From Neorhizobium sp. NCHU2750 (lineage in GTDB: Bacteria > Pseudomonadota > Alphaproteobacteria > Rhizobiales > Rhizobiaceae), in NCBI RefSeq assembly GCF_003597675.1, contig NZ_CP030827.1, positions 868,001 to 932,000 of the forward strand: a stretch of 64,000 bases of DNA, read 5' to 3'. This document shows positions 26,214 through 35,153 of this stretch, in pieces. A program made the translations under genes and the position numbers. The notes below the pieces were generated by a model. The model did not search any database. It was not told where the DNA came from and saw nothing but the letters and a program-made list of their open reading frames with translations. Position 1 is the stretch's first letter. Every line of letters starts with the position of its first letter.

Positions 26214-26630
26214 TCAGCGTGCCTTCCAGGCCACCACCATCAGTCCGCCGATGACGGTGATATGCTCCATTACCACATAGAATTCCAGCGTCCTGAACGG
26301 CTCCTCCATCGTCCAGAAATGATGCACGATCGGGATGGTCAGCACCGTGAATACGCCGAGTGCGCCGGCGCCGAGCCATGTCCAGCGATTGAGGATGACG
26401 AGAAGCGCACCGCCAAGCTGGGTGACGATCGTCGCGATATTGAAGGCGACGGCCGGTTCAAGTCCGAAATGCGCCATCTCCGCCACGCCGCCCTGAAAGT
26501 CGATGAGCTTGGAAAGCCCGCTCCCCCAGAAGCTGAAGGTCAACAGGATGCGTGCGAGATAGCCGAACCAGCTTGAACTGGTCAGTGCCTCGACCGGATT
26601 GCCGAAGGATGTCGTCTGTGATTGCGCCAT
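26214..26630 (-). CDS. DoxX-family membrane protein
   Basis: The 138-residue protein has the four-helix DoxX membrane pattern, with ARILLTFSFWGSGLSKLIDF near residues 24-43 and LGGALLVILNRWTWLGAGALGVFTVLTIP further on. DoxX proteins are small inner-membrane subunits of uncertain role, some linked to quinol or thiosulfate oxidation or to oxidative stress. I chose the ATG at 26630, which follows GGAGGGGG, over an ATG nine codons upstream. The gene is 92 bp downstream of the oxidoreductase gene in the same direction and may be co-transcribed with it. Confidence 0.8.
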   Translation of the reverse strand: MAQSQTTSFGNPVEALTSSSWFGYLARILLTFSFWGSGLSKLIDFQGGVAEMAHFGLEPAVAFNIATIVTQLGGALLVILNRWTWLGAGALGVFTVLTIPIVHHFWTMEEPFRTLEFYVVMEHITVIGGLMVVAWKAR

Positions 26631-26722
26631 GAGAGCCCCCTCCATGTGAAGGCGCAATCATAGCGCGAAATTTGACGTCTGATAAGCGGTAAGCGGTCGC
26701 GGATGCCATCCGCCGCCCGGCC

Positions 26723-27739
26723 TCAGAAGCCGGAGAGAACCAGCTTGCCGCGCGTCCGGCCGCCTTCGATCAGCGCATGCGCCTTCTTGAGGTTTTCCGC
26801 ATTGATCGGCCCCAGCACGTCGGAAAGCGTGGTGCGGATCTTGCCCTGGTCGACCAGTTCGCTGACATGGTTCAACAGCTTGTACTGCTCGATCATGTCC
26901 GGCGTCTGGAAGACCGGCCGGACGAACATCGTCTCCCAATGGATCGACAGGGCCTTGCGCTTGAACTGGCGCACGTCGACCGGCTCCTTCGGGTCGTCGA
27001 TCAGCCCGAGCCGCCCCTGCGGCGCGATGAGTTCGAGAATGTCGCCGATATGCTGCGAGGTCTCGGTGATCGAGAACACGAAACCCGGCGCACCGATCGC
27101 CATCTGCGCGATCTGCTTGGCCAGCGGCTGGGAGTGGTCGAGAACGTGATGGGCGCCGAGTTCGCGCATCCACTCCTGCGTCTCCGGCCGCGAGCCCGTG
27201 CCGATCACGGTCACGTCGGAGAGTTCGCGCAACAGCTGGATGGCGATCGACCCGACGCCGCCGGCGCCGCCGATCAGGAGAACCGCATTCCAGGCGCCCG
27301 ACACCTTGTCCTGCACGCGCATCCGGTGAAACAGCGTCTCATAGGCGGTGATCGCCGTCAGCGGCAGCGCTGCGGCCTGTTCGAAGCTCAGTGTCGCGGG
27401 CTTCTTCCCGACGATCCGCTCGTCGACAAGATGGAATTCGGCATTGGTGCCCTGGCGGTTGATCGCCCCGGCATAGAACACCTCGTCGCCCGGCTTGTAG
27501 AGTTTCACATCCGGACCGACGGCCGTCACGATGCCGGCAGCGTCATAACCGAGAACCTTGTATTGCCCGGCCTCGAGGACGGCATTTTTGCGGGTCTTGG
27601 TATCGACCGGATTGACCGAGACCGCCTTGATCTCGACCAGCAGGTCGCGGCCCTTTGCCTCCGGCATGGGAAGATCGATATCGACAAGCGATGTCTCGGA
27701 TGAAATCGGCTGGTTCTGGTTGAAGCCTACGGCACGCAT
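26723..27739 (-). CDS. Zinc-type alcohol dehydrogenase-like (MDR) oxidoreductase
   Basis: The 338-residue medium-chain dehydrogenase/reductase resembles quinone oxidoreductases and ZADH-type enoyl reductases. An N-terminal GroES-like domain (DLLVEIKAVSVNPVDTKTRKN, LGYDAAGIVTAVGPDV) is followed by a nucleotide-binding domain with VLLIGGAGGVGSIAIQLLRE near residues 150-170. The catalytic-zinc cysteine of true alcohol dehydrogenases is not at its usual place, so an NADPH-dependent quinone or enone reductase is more likely. Substrate unknown. It may form an operon with the DoxX gene downstream. Confidence 0.88.
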   Translation of the reverse strand: MRAVGFNQNQPISSETSLVDIDLPMPEAKGRDLLVEIKAVSVNPVDTKTRKNAVLEAGQYKVLGYDAAGIVTAVGPDVKLYKPGDEVFYAGAINRQGTNAEFHLVDERIVGKKPATLSFEQAAALPLTAITAYETLFHRMRVQDKVSGAWNAVLLIGGAGGVGSIAIQLLRELSDVTVIGTGSRPETQEWMRELGAHHVLDHSQPLAKQIAQMAIGAPGFVFSITETSQHIGDILELIAPQGRLGLIDDPKEPVDVRQFKRKALSIHWETMFVRPVFQTPDMIEQYKLLNHVSELVDQGKIRTTLSDVLGPINAENLKKAHALIEGGRTRGKLVLSGF

Positions 27740-27855
27740 CGCTCACCTCCACGGATATCGGCATTGATCGTGGATGATAGATGGCGCGAAGGAGAGGCCG
27801 ATGCAAGCGCGACCCGGTCGCCCGCGGTACGCCCGTCTCTGCCTCGATCTCCCGC

Positions 27856-29079
27856 TCAGGCGTGGCCGAGCCGGCGTTCCACCTTGAGCGAGATCAGGAA
27901 GACGCAAAGTCCCAAGAGCGAGAGCAGTGCGCCGACATAACCGGTCGCGGCAAAGCCCCAGCCCCAGGAAATCACCAGCCCGCCGAGCCAGGCGCCCGAG
28001 GCATTGGCGATGTTGAACGCCGAGTGGTTGGAGGCGGCAGCCAGCGTCTGCGCTTCGGCCGCGACATCCATCAGCCGGGTCTGGATGGCCGGGCCGCCGG
28101 CAAAGCCGCAGCCGACCAGGAAGACGGTGCAATAGAGCAGGACGGGAATATGCGCGACCATGGCAAAAGCCAGCATGACGACGGTATAGAAGGCCATGGA
28201 GCCTGCGATCGTGCCCTTCAGCGACACGTCGGCAAGCCGCGAGCCGACGATATTGCCGACATTCATGCCGATGCCGAACAGCGCCAGCACGAAGGCCACC
28301 TGGGTGGCCGGCAGGCCGGCGGTTTCCGTCGTCGTCGAGGCGATATAGCTGAACACGCAGAACATGCCGCCGAAGCCGGTCGCCGAGACGGCAAGCGTCA
28401 GCCAGACCTGCGGCTTGGCAAAGGCGCCGAGTTCGCGGCGAATGCTGGCGCCTTCCTCGACCTTGTCCTTCGGCTTGAAATACCAGACCAGCGCCACCGT
28501 CAGGAGGCCGATGCCGCCGACCAGGAAGAAGGCCGCCCGCCAGGAAAGCAGCTGCCCCATGAAGGTTGCAAGCGGCGTGCCGACCAGCGTGGCGATCGTC
28601 AGGCCCAGCATGACGCGCCCGACGGCGCGCGCCCGCTTGTTGGGCGGCACCATCGAGGCGGCCACCAGCGAGGCGACACCGAAATAGGCGCCATGCGGCA
28701 GGCCGGTGATGAAGCGCAGCGCCGTGAAACTCCAGAAACCCGGTGCGATCGCCGACAGGATATTGCCGATGGCAAACAGGCCCATCAGCGAAAGCAGCAG
28801 CGTGCGCCGCGGCAGGCGGGCAGAAAGCACGGCGATGATCGGTGCGCCGACGACGACGCCGAGCGCATAGGCGCTGATCACATACCCGGCCATCGGGATG
28901 CTGACATCATAGGTCTTCGCCACATCGGGCAGCAGGCCCATGATGACGAATTCGCCCGTGCCGATGCCGAACCCGCCGACGGCGAGCGCCAATTCGATCA
29001 GGAGAATGGCAATCGGCGAAAGAGCCTGATGCCCGGCTTCTTGCCGCACGGCATCGACGGAAGGTGCACTGTCGGTCAT
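27856..29079 (-). CDS. MFS transporter, AraJ/YdhP-like (DHA1)
   Basis: The 407-residue protein has 12 predicted membrane segments. Its first helix contains GGFGIGTGEFVIMGLLPDVA, the signature of the DHA1 branch that includes AraJ, YdhP, NepI and PbuE exporters. These export sugars, purines or drugs by proton antiport, and the substrate here is not evident. The loop motif reads IIAVLSARLPRRTLL. The start at 29079 has no strong ribosome-binding site close by. No regulator gene is adjacent. It is transcribed towards the oxidoreductase gene with a 116-bp gap. Confidence 0.86.
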   Translation of the reverse strand: MTDSAPSVDAVRQEAGHQALSPIAILLIELALAVGGFGIGTGEFVIMGLLPDVAKTYDVSIPMAGYVISAYALGVVVGAPIIAVLSARLPRRTLLLSLMGLFAIGNILSAIAPGFWSFTALRFITGLPHGAYFGVASLVAASMVPPNKRARAVGRVMLGLTIATLVGTPLATFMGQLLSWRAAFFLVGGIGLLTVALVWYFKPKDKVEEGASIRRELGAFAKPQVWLTLAVSATGFGGMFCVFSYIASTTTETAGLPATQVAFVLALFGIGMNVGNIVGSRLADVSLKGTIAGSMAFYTVVMLAFAMVAHIPVLLYCTVFLVGCGFAGGPAIQTRLMDVAAEAQTLAAASNHSAFNIANASGAWLGGLVISWGWGFAATGYVGALLSLLGLCVFLISLKVERRLGHA

Positions 29080-29331
29080 GATATCGGTTCGTCAGAATTA
29101 ACAGGGGGAGGGGGGCGCCGGCCTCCCGGATGGAACTTTCTGGCCTACACGCCGGCCACTGCCGTAAGGTTAGCATGCGATTGTGCGGTGCGGTAGAAGA
29201 AGATTGAATTCCGTCAATTTTTCATGGGATGATGCGTATCAGAAGATGAATCATTGATAGAGCCGTCCGGCGCAACCATTTCCTTCTGCATCCGTTTTCT
29301 TGCCGCTTTCCTCACCCTTTCAGAGCCGCCG

Positions 29332-30270
29332 ATGAACCTTTATGCCGTATTCAACCGCGATGGCGGGACCTTCAGGACCACCGACATGGACGCCTATTGC
29401 GCCCATGCCTTGCGCGCTTTCGAAGCGGCCGGGCATGAGATCGAATGCCATGTCGTGTCCGGCAAGGATGTGGTCGAGACGATGGAAAAGGCGGCCGCGC
29501 AGTCTGGCATAGACGGTCTGATTGCCGGCGGCGGCGACGGCACGATTTCCGCGGCGTCCTCGATCGCCTGGAAGAGCGGCATCGCGCTCGGCATCGTGCC
29601 GGCCGGAACCATGAACCTGTTTGCCCGTTCGCTCAAAATCCCGCTCGACATCTGGCAGGCGCTGGATTTCCTCGCGACCGCCGATGTCCGCGATGTCGAT
29701 ATTGCCAGCGCCAACGGCAAGAGCTTCGTCCACCAGTTTTCAGCCGGCCTGCATGCCCGCATGGTGCGCTATCGCAATTCCATGCATTTTGCCTCCAGGC
29801 TCGGCAAGATCCGCGCCAGCACCCGCGCGGCGATCGGCGTCATGCTCAACCCGCCGGAATTCGAGGTGGAGTTCAATGCCGGCGGCAAGACCGGTCGCCG
29901 CAAGGTCTCGGCGATCTCCGTCTCCAACAACGAATTCGGCCGGGACGCGCTGATGTATGCCGATGACGTCACCGGTGGTCATCTCGGCTTCTACATCGCC
30001 GATCCGTTGAAGCCGGCCGGCGTCGCTAAGCTCACCTTCGATATCCTGCGCGGCCGGTTGAAGGAAAACGAGGCGGTCACTGCCATGACGGTGACCGAGC
30101 TGGAACTGCATTTCCCGCGCCCGCGCAAGGATGTCCGCTGCGTCATCGACGGCGAATTGCTGCCGATGGACCGCGATATCCTGTTGAAGATCCATGCCGG
30201 TGAACTGAAAGTGCTCGCCAACCTGCCGCAACACAGCCACACGGCCGAACAGCACGGCAGCGGCATCTGA
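29332..30270 (+). CDS. Diacylglycerol kinase-like lipid kinase
   Basis: The 312-residue protein has a DAGK catalytic domain. The nucleotide-binding loop LIAGGGDGTISAAS is near residues 63-76, followed by GIVPAGTMNLFARSLKIP near 89-106 and a C-terminal beta domain ending VRCVIDGELLPMD. It resembles soluble YegS/BmrU-like lipid kinases rather than the small integral DgkA. It would phosphorylate a lipid hydroxyl, and the substrate is unknown. The frame is open 26 codons upstream, but the ATG at 29332 (MNLYAVFNRDGG) starts the conserved fold. It converges on the MscS gene with 35 bp between stops. Confidence 0.87.
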   Translation: MNLYAVFNRDGGTFRTTDMDAYCAHALRAFEAAGHEIECHVVSGKDVVETMEKAAAQSGIDGLIAGGGDGTISAASSIAWKSGIALGIVPAGTMNLFARSLKIPLDIWQALDFLATADVRDVDIASANGKSFVHQFSAGLHARMVRYRNSMHFASRLGKIRASTRAAIGVMLNPPEFEVEFNAGGKTGRRKVSAISVSNNEFGRDALMYADDVTGGHLGFYIADPLKPAGVAKLTFDILRGRLKENEAVTAMTVTELELHFPRPRKDVRCVIDGELLPMDRDILLKIHAGELKVLANLPQHSHTAEQHGSGI

Positions 30271-30305
30271 TCGACCCCGCGAAAGATCGGCCGCCGGGCT
30301 CTCGG

Positions 30306-32681
30306 TCAGGCAGATGCGACCGGTACCAGCGGCACGACGGTGGCCGCAGCCGCGTCGTCATGCAGGCCGTCGCCACGCGAGCGCACCGTGACGGCATTGG
30401 AGGCAAATTCAAGCCCCGCTGCCTTGCAGGCGGCGATCAGCCGCTTGATCGCCTCGCGCTTGATCAGGCTCGGATTACCGGGCACCGAGGTGAACTTGAA
30501 GCGAACGATGATCGAGTTCTCGGTAATGTCCTGAATACCCTGCATCTTCAGGGGCACAAGGAAATCCCCGCCGAATTCCGGATCGTCCAGCATGGCGATG
30601 CCGATCTTCTTCGCCGTCTTGCGGATGAGTTCCAGATCCGAGTCTCGCTCGAACTTGAGCTGGAACTTGGTCGTGCCCCAGTCGCGGCTGTAATTGCTGA
30701 CCGAACTGATCTGGCCGAAGGGGATGGTGTGGATCGGCCCGTTATGGTGACGCAGGCGCACCGAGCGGATGGCGATCTGCTCCACCGTGCCCTGCTGACT
30801 GCCGGTGCTGATATATTCGCCGATGCGGAATGCGTCCTCGGCGATGAAGAAGATCCCCGAGACGATATCCTTGACCAGAGCTTGTGAGCCGAAGGAAAGC
30901 GCCAGGCCGAGAACGCCGAAACCGGCAAGCAGCGGCGCCACGTTGACGCCGAGCGCGCTCAATATGACGAGAGCCCCGACCGCCAGAACCGCGCCGAGCG
31001 CGAGGTTGCGCACTACCGGCATGGCCGTCGAAAGGCGGCTCGTCTGCAGCTTTTCGTTCTGGTCGTCCTTGCCCGGCAGCATGATGGCGGGTGAGGGGGC
31101 GATCGCCTCCGAATAGTGCCAGATGAAGCTCGCCACCACCCAGCAGCCGACGACGGCAAAGCTCAGCCGCTCCAGCCAGAAGGCCCAGTCGGCGGCGATC
31201 GACGTGTCGCCACCCATGAACGGCGACCAGATCGAGGCGATGAGATGCAGGCCCCCGACCCATACCGCGCCGGCACAGAGAACCCGCAGGCTGGAAAGCA
31301 GAGACGTGGCAAACCCGGCGCCATTGGTATGCTGGTGATGCCGTGCGATATCGTCGACCAGCGCATGCGCCCCGAGTGCCAGGATGGGTAGCGCCAGCAG
31401 TGCCATCTGCGTCGATCCGGCGGCAAAAACCCAGCGCGCGCTGTTCGGCGTGCCGGTGAACAGCACGCAGATCAGCCACAGTGCCAGCGCCGTCACGACA
31501 TAGAATTCCGGCAGCAGATTGCCGGCCACGCGCCGGACGAGCCCGGCGCTGCCGCTGATGAAGGCGGCGCGGATATCGTGGCGACCACCGATGAACCAGA
31601 AGAATTTCAGCACCGTCAGCACGGTATTGCCGGCGAGCAGCCATCCGTCGACAATCAGCCGGTCGACGCCGAGGCCGCCGGCGAGCCGCGCCATTTCGGC
31701 CATTGCGGCACCGATCACCCCGTAGCTGACAAGCATGCGGAAATGCCATTGCGGCCGGCGGATCGGCACCAGGCTGCGGCCCTCGGCATTCTCCTTGAAC
31801 AGCAGCCTTGCGAACGAAACGTAGAGCAGCGCGACCACGACCGCCGTCATCGCGCTATTGGCAACCCTGGCTGTCGTCTCCCCAGATGATCCGATCAGAT
31901 AGACCGCCAGCCGGGCCAGCCCGAGAAACAGCGCGATCGATAACAGATCACCGATCAGCCGTCGGACGCTGAGCCAGACGACGGTGGAAAACCGCAAGGA
32001 CACGACATGCGCGCGGGCGAACAGTTGGCCGGCGAAGTACCGCACCAGAAGCGTCAGCACGGCCGCGAAACCGACCGTCAGCAGCGCCATGGAAAGAGCC
32101 TGCCCGTAGCCGCTGCCTTCCGCCACCAGATGGTCGTCGGCCATGTCCATCGCCGAAGGCATGGCCTGGACCCCGGCAAATGCGGTCGCAACCCCTCTCT
32201 GGAAGGCTGCGGAAAACTGGTTCCACTTCGCCATCCCCATGTCGGCCGCCATCATCTCGGGCGTCGGCGTCATCGGAGCAGGGGCGGATGTGGCTGGTGC
32301 GGAGGCCGGTGCCGGAGTGGAGGCGGATGCCGCTGTCGGGCCGGTGGCGCTTGCCGCAGCGGAGGCTGCTGGCTGAACTTGTGCCGATGGTTGCACCTGC
32401 AGCTGCACGGCCGTTACTTGGCTCGCGCCATCGGCAACCGGCTGGACCACGGCGGCGGGAGCGGCTGTTGTGGCCGTGCCGTCTCCCACCTGGATTGCCA
32501 CGGGGCGGCCGCTTCTGGTGGCGAAATCGAGAACCTGCTGCACATCGGTAGCACTTTGTCCGGGCCGCACGATGATCGTCAGCGGCGTGTCCTGAGCCAT
32601 CGCGGAGAAGCCGCCGATCATCGTCATGGAAATCGCCGCAAAAGCTGCGCGCAGGAATGTGGAAGTCATCTTCATGGCCAT
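30306..32681 (-). CDS. Large mechanosensitive channel of the MscS family
   Basis: From the ATG at 32681 the protein has 791 residues. It has a cleavable signal (FLRAAFAAISMTMIGGFSAMAQ), an Ala/Pro/Thr-rich periplasmic linker (about residues 75-150), about nine to eleven membrane segments, and a C-terminal MscS core. The core shows the pore helix GVLGLALSFGSQALVKDIVSGIFFIAED and the beta domain DAFRIGEYISTGSQQGTVEQI. This layout matches YbiO-type channels, which release solutes during hypo-osmotic shock. The frame is open 20 codons further upstream, but the signal peptide supports the chosen start. A second ATG two codons later is also possible. Confidence 0.9.
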   Translation of the reverse strand: MAMKMTSTFLRAAFAAISMTMIGGFSAMAQDTPLTIIVRPGQSATDVQQVLDFATRSGRPVAIQVGDGTATTAAPAAVVQPVADGASQVTAVQLQVQPSAQVQPAASAAASATGPTAASASTPAPASAPATSAPAPMTPTPEMMAADMGMAKWNQFSAAFQRGVATAFAGVQAMPSAMDMADDHLVAEGSGYGQALSMALLTVGFAAVLTLLVRYFAGQLFARAHVVSLRFSTVVWLSVRRLIGDLLSIALFLGLARLAVYLIGSSGETTARVANSAMTAVVVALLYVSFARLLFKENAEGRSLVPIRRPQWHFRMLVSYGVIGAAMAEMARLAGGLGVDRLIVDGWLLAGNTVLTVLKFFWFIGGRHDIRAAFISGSAGLVRRVAGNLLPEFYVVTALALWLICVLFTGTPNSARWVFAAGSTQMALLALPILALGAHALVDDIARHHQHTNGAGFATSLLSSLRVLCAGAVWVGGLHLIASIWSPFMGGDTSIAADWAFWLERLSFAVVGCWVVASFIWHYSEAIAPSPAIMLPGKDDQNEKLQTSRLSTAMPVVRNLALGAVLAVGALVILSALGVNVAPLLAGFGVLGLALSFGSQALVKDIVSGIFFIAEDAFRIGEYISTGSQQGTVEQIAIRSVRLRHHNGPIHTIPFGQISSVSNYSRDWGTTKFQLKFERDSDLELIRKTAKKIGIAMLDDPEFGGDFLVPLKMQGIQDITENSIIVRFKFTSVPGNPSLIKREAIKRLIAACKAAGLEFASNAVTVRSRGDGLHDDAAAATVVPLVPVASA

Positions 32682-32813
32682 TGTCCCAAACGCAGCGCCA
32701 CACACCGGGCTGCGCTCCGGGTATGACAAGCCGTCCCGCAATCTATAGCAGCACTATGCCGTCTGTCGAATGGTTCGATAGAGGCCGGGGCAAGGATCGC
32801 CCGGAGCGAGCAA

Positions 32814-33557
32814 TCACAGCGAGGCGACCGACTGGTTGCGGCCGCGCGACTTGGCTTCATAGAGATGTTCGTCCGCACCCCTCAGGCAAGCCTCCGGATC
32901 GAAGCCCGGCCGGCAGTGAAGTGCCCCTATACTGGCGGAAAGCGGTATTCTGGCGCCCGCTTCGGAGCGAAGGTCTATCGCCTCGATTGCCAGGCGAACC
33001 TCCTCGCAGTGACTTGCCAGCTCCTTCGCCGTCACCCCGGTCTTGAACAGCGCGAATTCCTCGCCGCCGAGGCGCCCGGAAAGGTCGAACTGCCCGGCAT
33101 CGAGAGCGAGAACGGCGCCTGTCCGGCGCAAGGCCTCGTCGCCGGTTGCATGGCCGTGGCGGTCGTTGATCGACTTGAAATGATCAAGATCGAGGAACAT
33201 CAGCCCACCCGTCACACCGTTGCGGCTGAGCGCTGCCAGTTCATCGAGAAAGGCCGCGCGATTGAAGAGCCCGGTCAGCCCGTCGCGGCGTGAAATCTGC
33301 CGCAGCTCCTCATAGGCGGCGGCGAGCTTTTCGAGTGCTTGCGCGGTTTCCGCTCTCGCGCGTTTCAGCCGATCTGCCTGCCAGAGCTGCAGCATGGAGG
33401 CGGGTATGGAAATGACAAGCGGGCAGACGATCGTCATGATCAGTCCGGCTCCGGCGACCTGTCCACCTAGATGAGGGACAATCGCAAAGGAAAGCGCAAG
33501 TGAGGCAATGACCGACATGATCCCGATCATCACGGATTTCGCCACAATATTGCGCAT
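32814..33557 (-). CDS. GGDEF-domain diguanylate cyclase
   Basis: The 247-residue protein has two N-terminal membrane segments (about residues 5-27 and 33-57), a short coiled coil (DRLKRARAETAQALEKLAAAYEELRQ) and a GGDEF domain. The active-site loop reads RLGGEEF near residues 161-167, so synthesis of cyclic di-GMP is expected. The RxxD inhibitory site usually found five residues before the loop is absent (FDLS there), so product inhibition is probably lost. There is no sensory domain beyond the membrane hairpin. The upstream region is AT-rich. No partner gene is adjacent. Confidence 0.9.
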   Translation of the reverse strand: MRNIVAKSVMIGIMSVIASLALSFAIVPHLGGQVAGAGLIMTIVCPLVISIPASMLQLWQADRLKRARAETAQALEKLAAAYEELRQISRRDGLTGLFNRAAFLDELAALSRNGVTGGLMFLDLDHFKSINDRHGHATGDEALRRTGAVLALDAGQFDLSGRLGGEEFALFKTGVTAKELASHCEEVRLAIEAIDLRSEAGARIPLSASIGALHCRPGFDPEACLRGADEHLYEAKSRGRNQSVASL

Positions 33558-33742
33558 CGCCGCCTCGAAAGAAATTAAATATCGAGACGTAACTAGAAGG
33601 CCTAATTTTAATATAGGCTGAACAAATATCCTAAAGATATGTCCAGAATCTCTGCATTTCCCGATTCGGAATCGGATAATTTACTTTTATTTCGTTTTCT
33701 AATATTGAGATTGCCGTCGAATTGTGCGCGAACCGGCGACCA

Positions 33743-35074
33743 TCATATCCTCGGTAGATAGGTCTGGTAGTCGAAGTCGCTCACCGTGCGCAGATAGGTG
33801 ATCGCTTCCTTGCGCTTGGTATCGCCATAGAGTTTCTGGTAGCGCTCGCCGAACACGTCGCGGATGAAGGGCGAGACGGAGAAATCTTCGACGGCGGTGA
33901 GGAAATCATGCGTCAGCCGCTTGGTACCCGCCGGCGGCTCCTGGCCGGGCTCGGTCGCAAGGCCCGGATCGAGCGTCTCTTCTAGTCCGGTCAGCATGCC
34001 GCCGAGGATTGCAGTGAGCAGCAGATACGGATTGGCATCCGCGCCCGCGACCCGGTGTTCGACGCGCGCCGCCGGCCCCGATGCATCGGGAATACGCACC
34101 GCCGTACCGCGATGGCCGAAACCCCAGTCGATATCGACCGGTGCAAACGATCCCGGCTGGAAACGCCGGTAGGAATTGGCAAACGGCGCAAAGATCAGCT
34201 GCGCGTCGCGCATCGTCTTCAGCATCCCGGCCGTGACGGACTTGAGTTTCACCGGATCGCCGCCCTTGGCATCGAGAATGTTGCGGCCATCGCGGTCGAT
34301 GATACTGGCATGCACATGCAGGCCAGACCCCGCCTGGTCGCCATAGGGCTTTGCCATGCAGGTGGATTTCAGCCCATGCCGGCGCGCCGCTTGTTCGGCG
34401 ATCCGCTTGAGGTAGATGCAGTCGTCGGCGGCGGCCAGCGCATCGGCCCGGTGCAAGAGATTGATCTCGAACTGGCCGGGGCCGAATTCCGCCGTCGTCG
34501 CATCGGCGGGGATATCCTGCAGCTTGGCCCATGAGCGCACGGTCTGCAGATAGTCGTCGAGCGCATCGACGGCGCCCATGTCATAGAGCTGGAACCCGTT
34601 CGGCTGGTCACGATACATCAGCCTGGCCGGCGGGTGAGGGCGGCCGGTCTCGCGCCAGTCGTCCTGCATCACGTAGAATTCGAGCTCGGTGGCCACGACC
34701 GGCGTCAGCCCGAGCGCGTCGAAACGCTTGAGGAGGCTAGCGAGGATCGCGCGGGGATCCATGAAACTCGGCGTGCCGTCCATCTCGTGCATCGTCGCCA
34801 GAACCTGGGTCGAGCCTTCCGGCCCCCAGGGCATGGGAGCGGCGCTGCGCTTGTCCGGAATGCATTGTCCATCTGGATCGCCGACCGACAGTGAAAGCCC
34901 GGTAATGTCGTCATTGTCGTCGCCCCAGATATCGAGCGACTGGGTGGAGGAGGGCAGTCGAACGACGCCGTCCCAAACCTTCTTCTCCTTTGAGATCGGA
35001 ATGCGTTTGCCGCGCAGGTCCCCGTTCATGCCGACGAGCAGGATTTCGATATGGGGCTCAATGCGATCGGTCAT
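33743..35074 (-). CDS. Glutamine synthetase-family ligase, probable gamma-glutamylpolyamine synthetase
   Basis: The 443-residue protein has the glutamine synthetase fold: the catalytic domain with VVATELEFYVM near residue 125, AEFGPGQFEINL, GSGLHVHASI and NSYRRFQPGSFAPVDIDWG. It lacks the C-terminal adenylylation-site tyrosine loop typical of GlnA. Family members of this type (PuuA, GlnA2-4) attach glutamate to putrescine or other amines to start their catabolism. The divergent class III aminotransferase 79 bp away supports a role in polyamine or amine nitrogen use. The exact substrate is inference. Confidence 0.87.
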   Translation of the reverse strand: MTDRIEPHIEILLVGMNGDLRGKRIPISKEKKVWDGVVRLPSSTQSLDIWGDDNDDITGLSLSVGDPDGQCIPDKRSAAPMPWGPEGSTQVLATMHEMDGTPSFMDPRAILASLLKRFDALGLTPVVATELEFYVMQDDWRETGRPHPPARLMYRDQPNGFQLYDMGAVDALDDYLQTVRSWAKLQDIPADATTAEFGPGQFEINLLHRADALAAADDCIYLKRIAEQAARRHGLKSTCMAKPYGDQAGSGLHVHASIIDRDGRNILDAKGGDPVKLKSVTAGMLKTMRDAQLIFAPFANSYRRFQPGSFAPVDIDWGFGHRGTAVRIPDASGPAARVEHRVAGADANPYLLLTAILGGMLTGLEETLDPGLATEPGQEPPAGTKRLTHDFLTAVEDFSVSPFIRDVFGERYQKLYGDTKRKEAITYLRTVSDFDYQTYLPRI

Positions 35075-35153
35075 GAAGCATCATCTCTGAGGTTGCGGAA
35101 CCTCGTTCGTAGCCGATAAGAATTGCAGGCACAATCTTCAGGGGAGAGACGCG

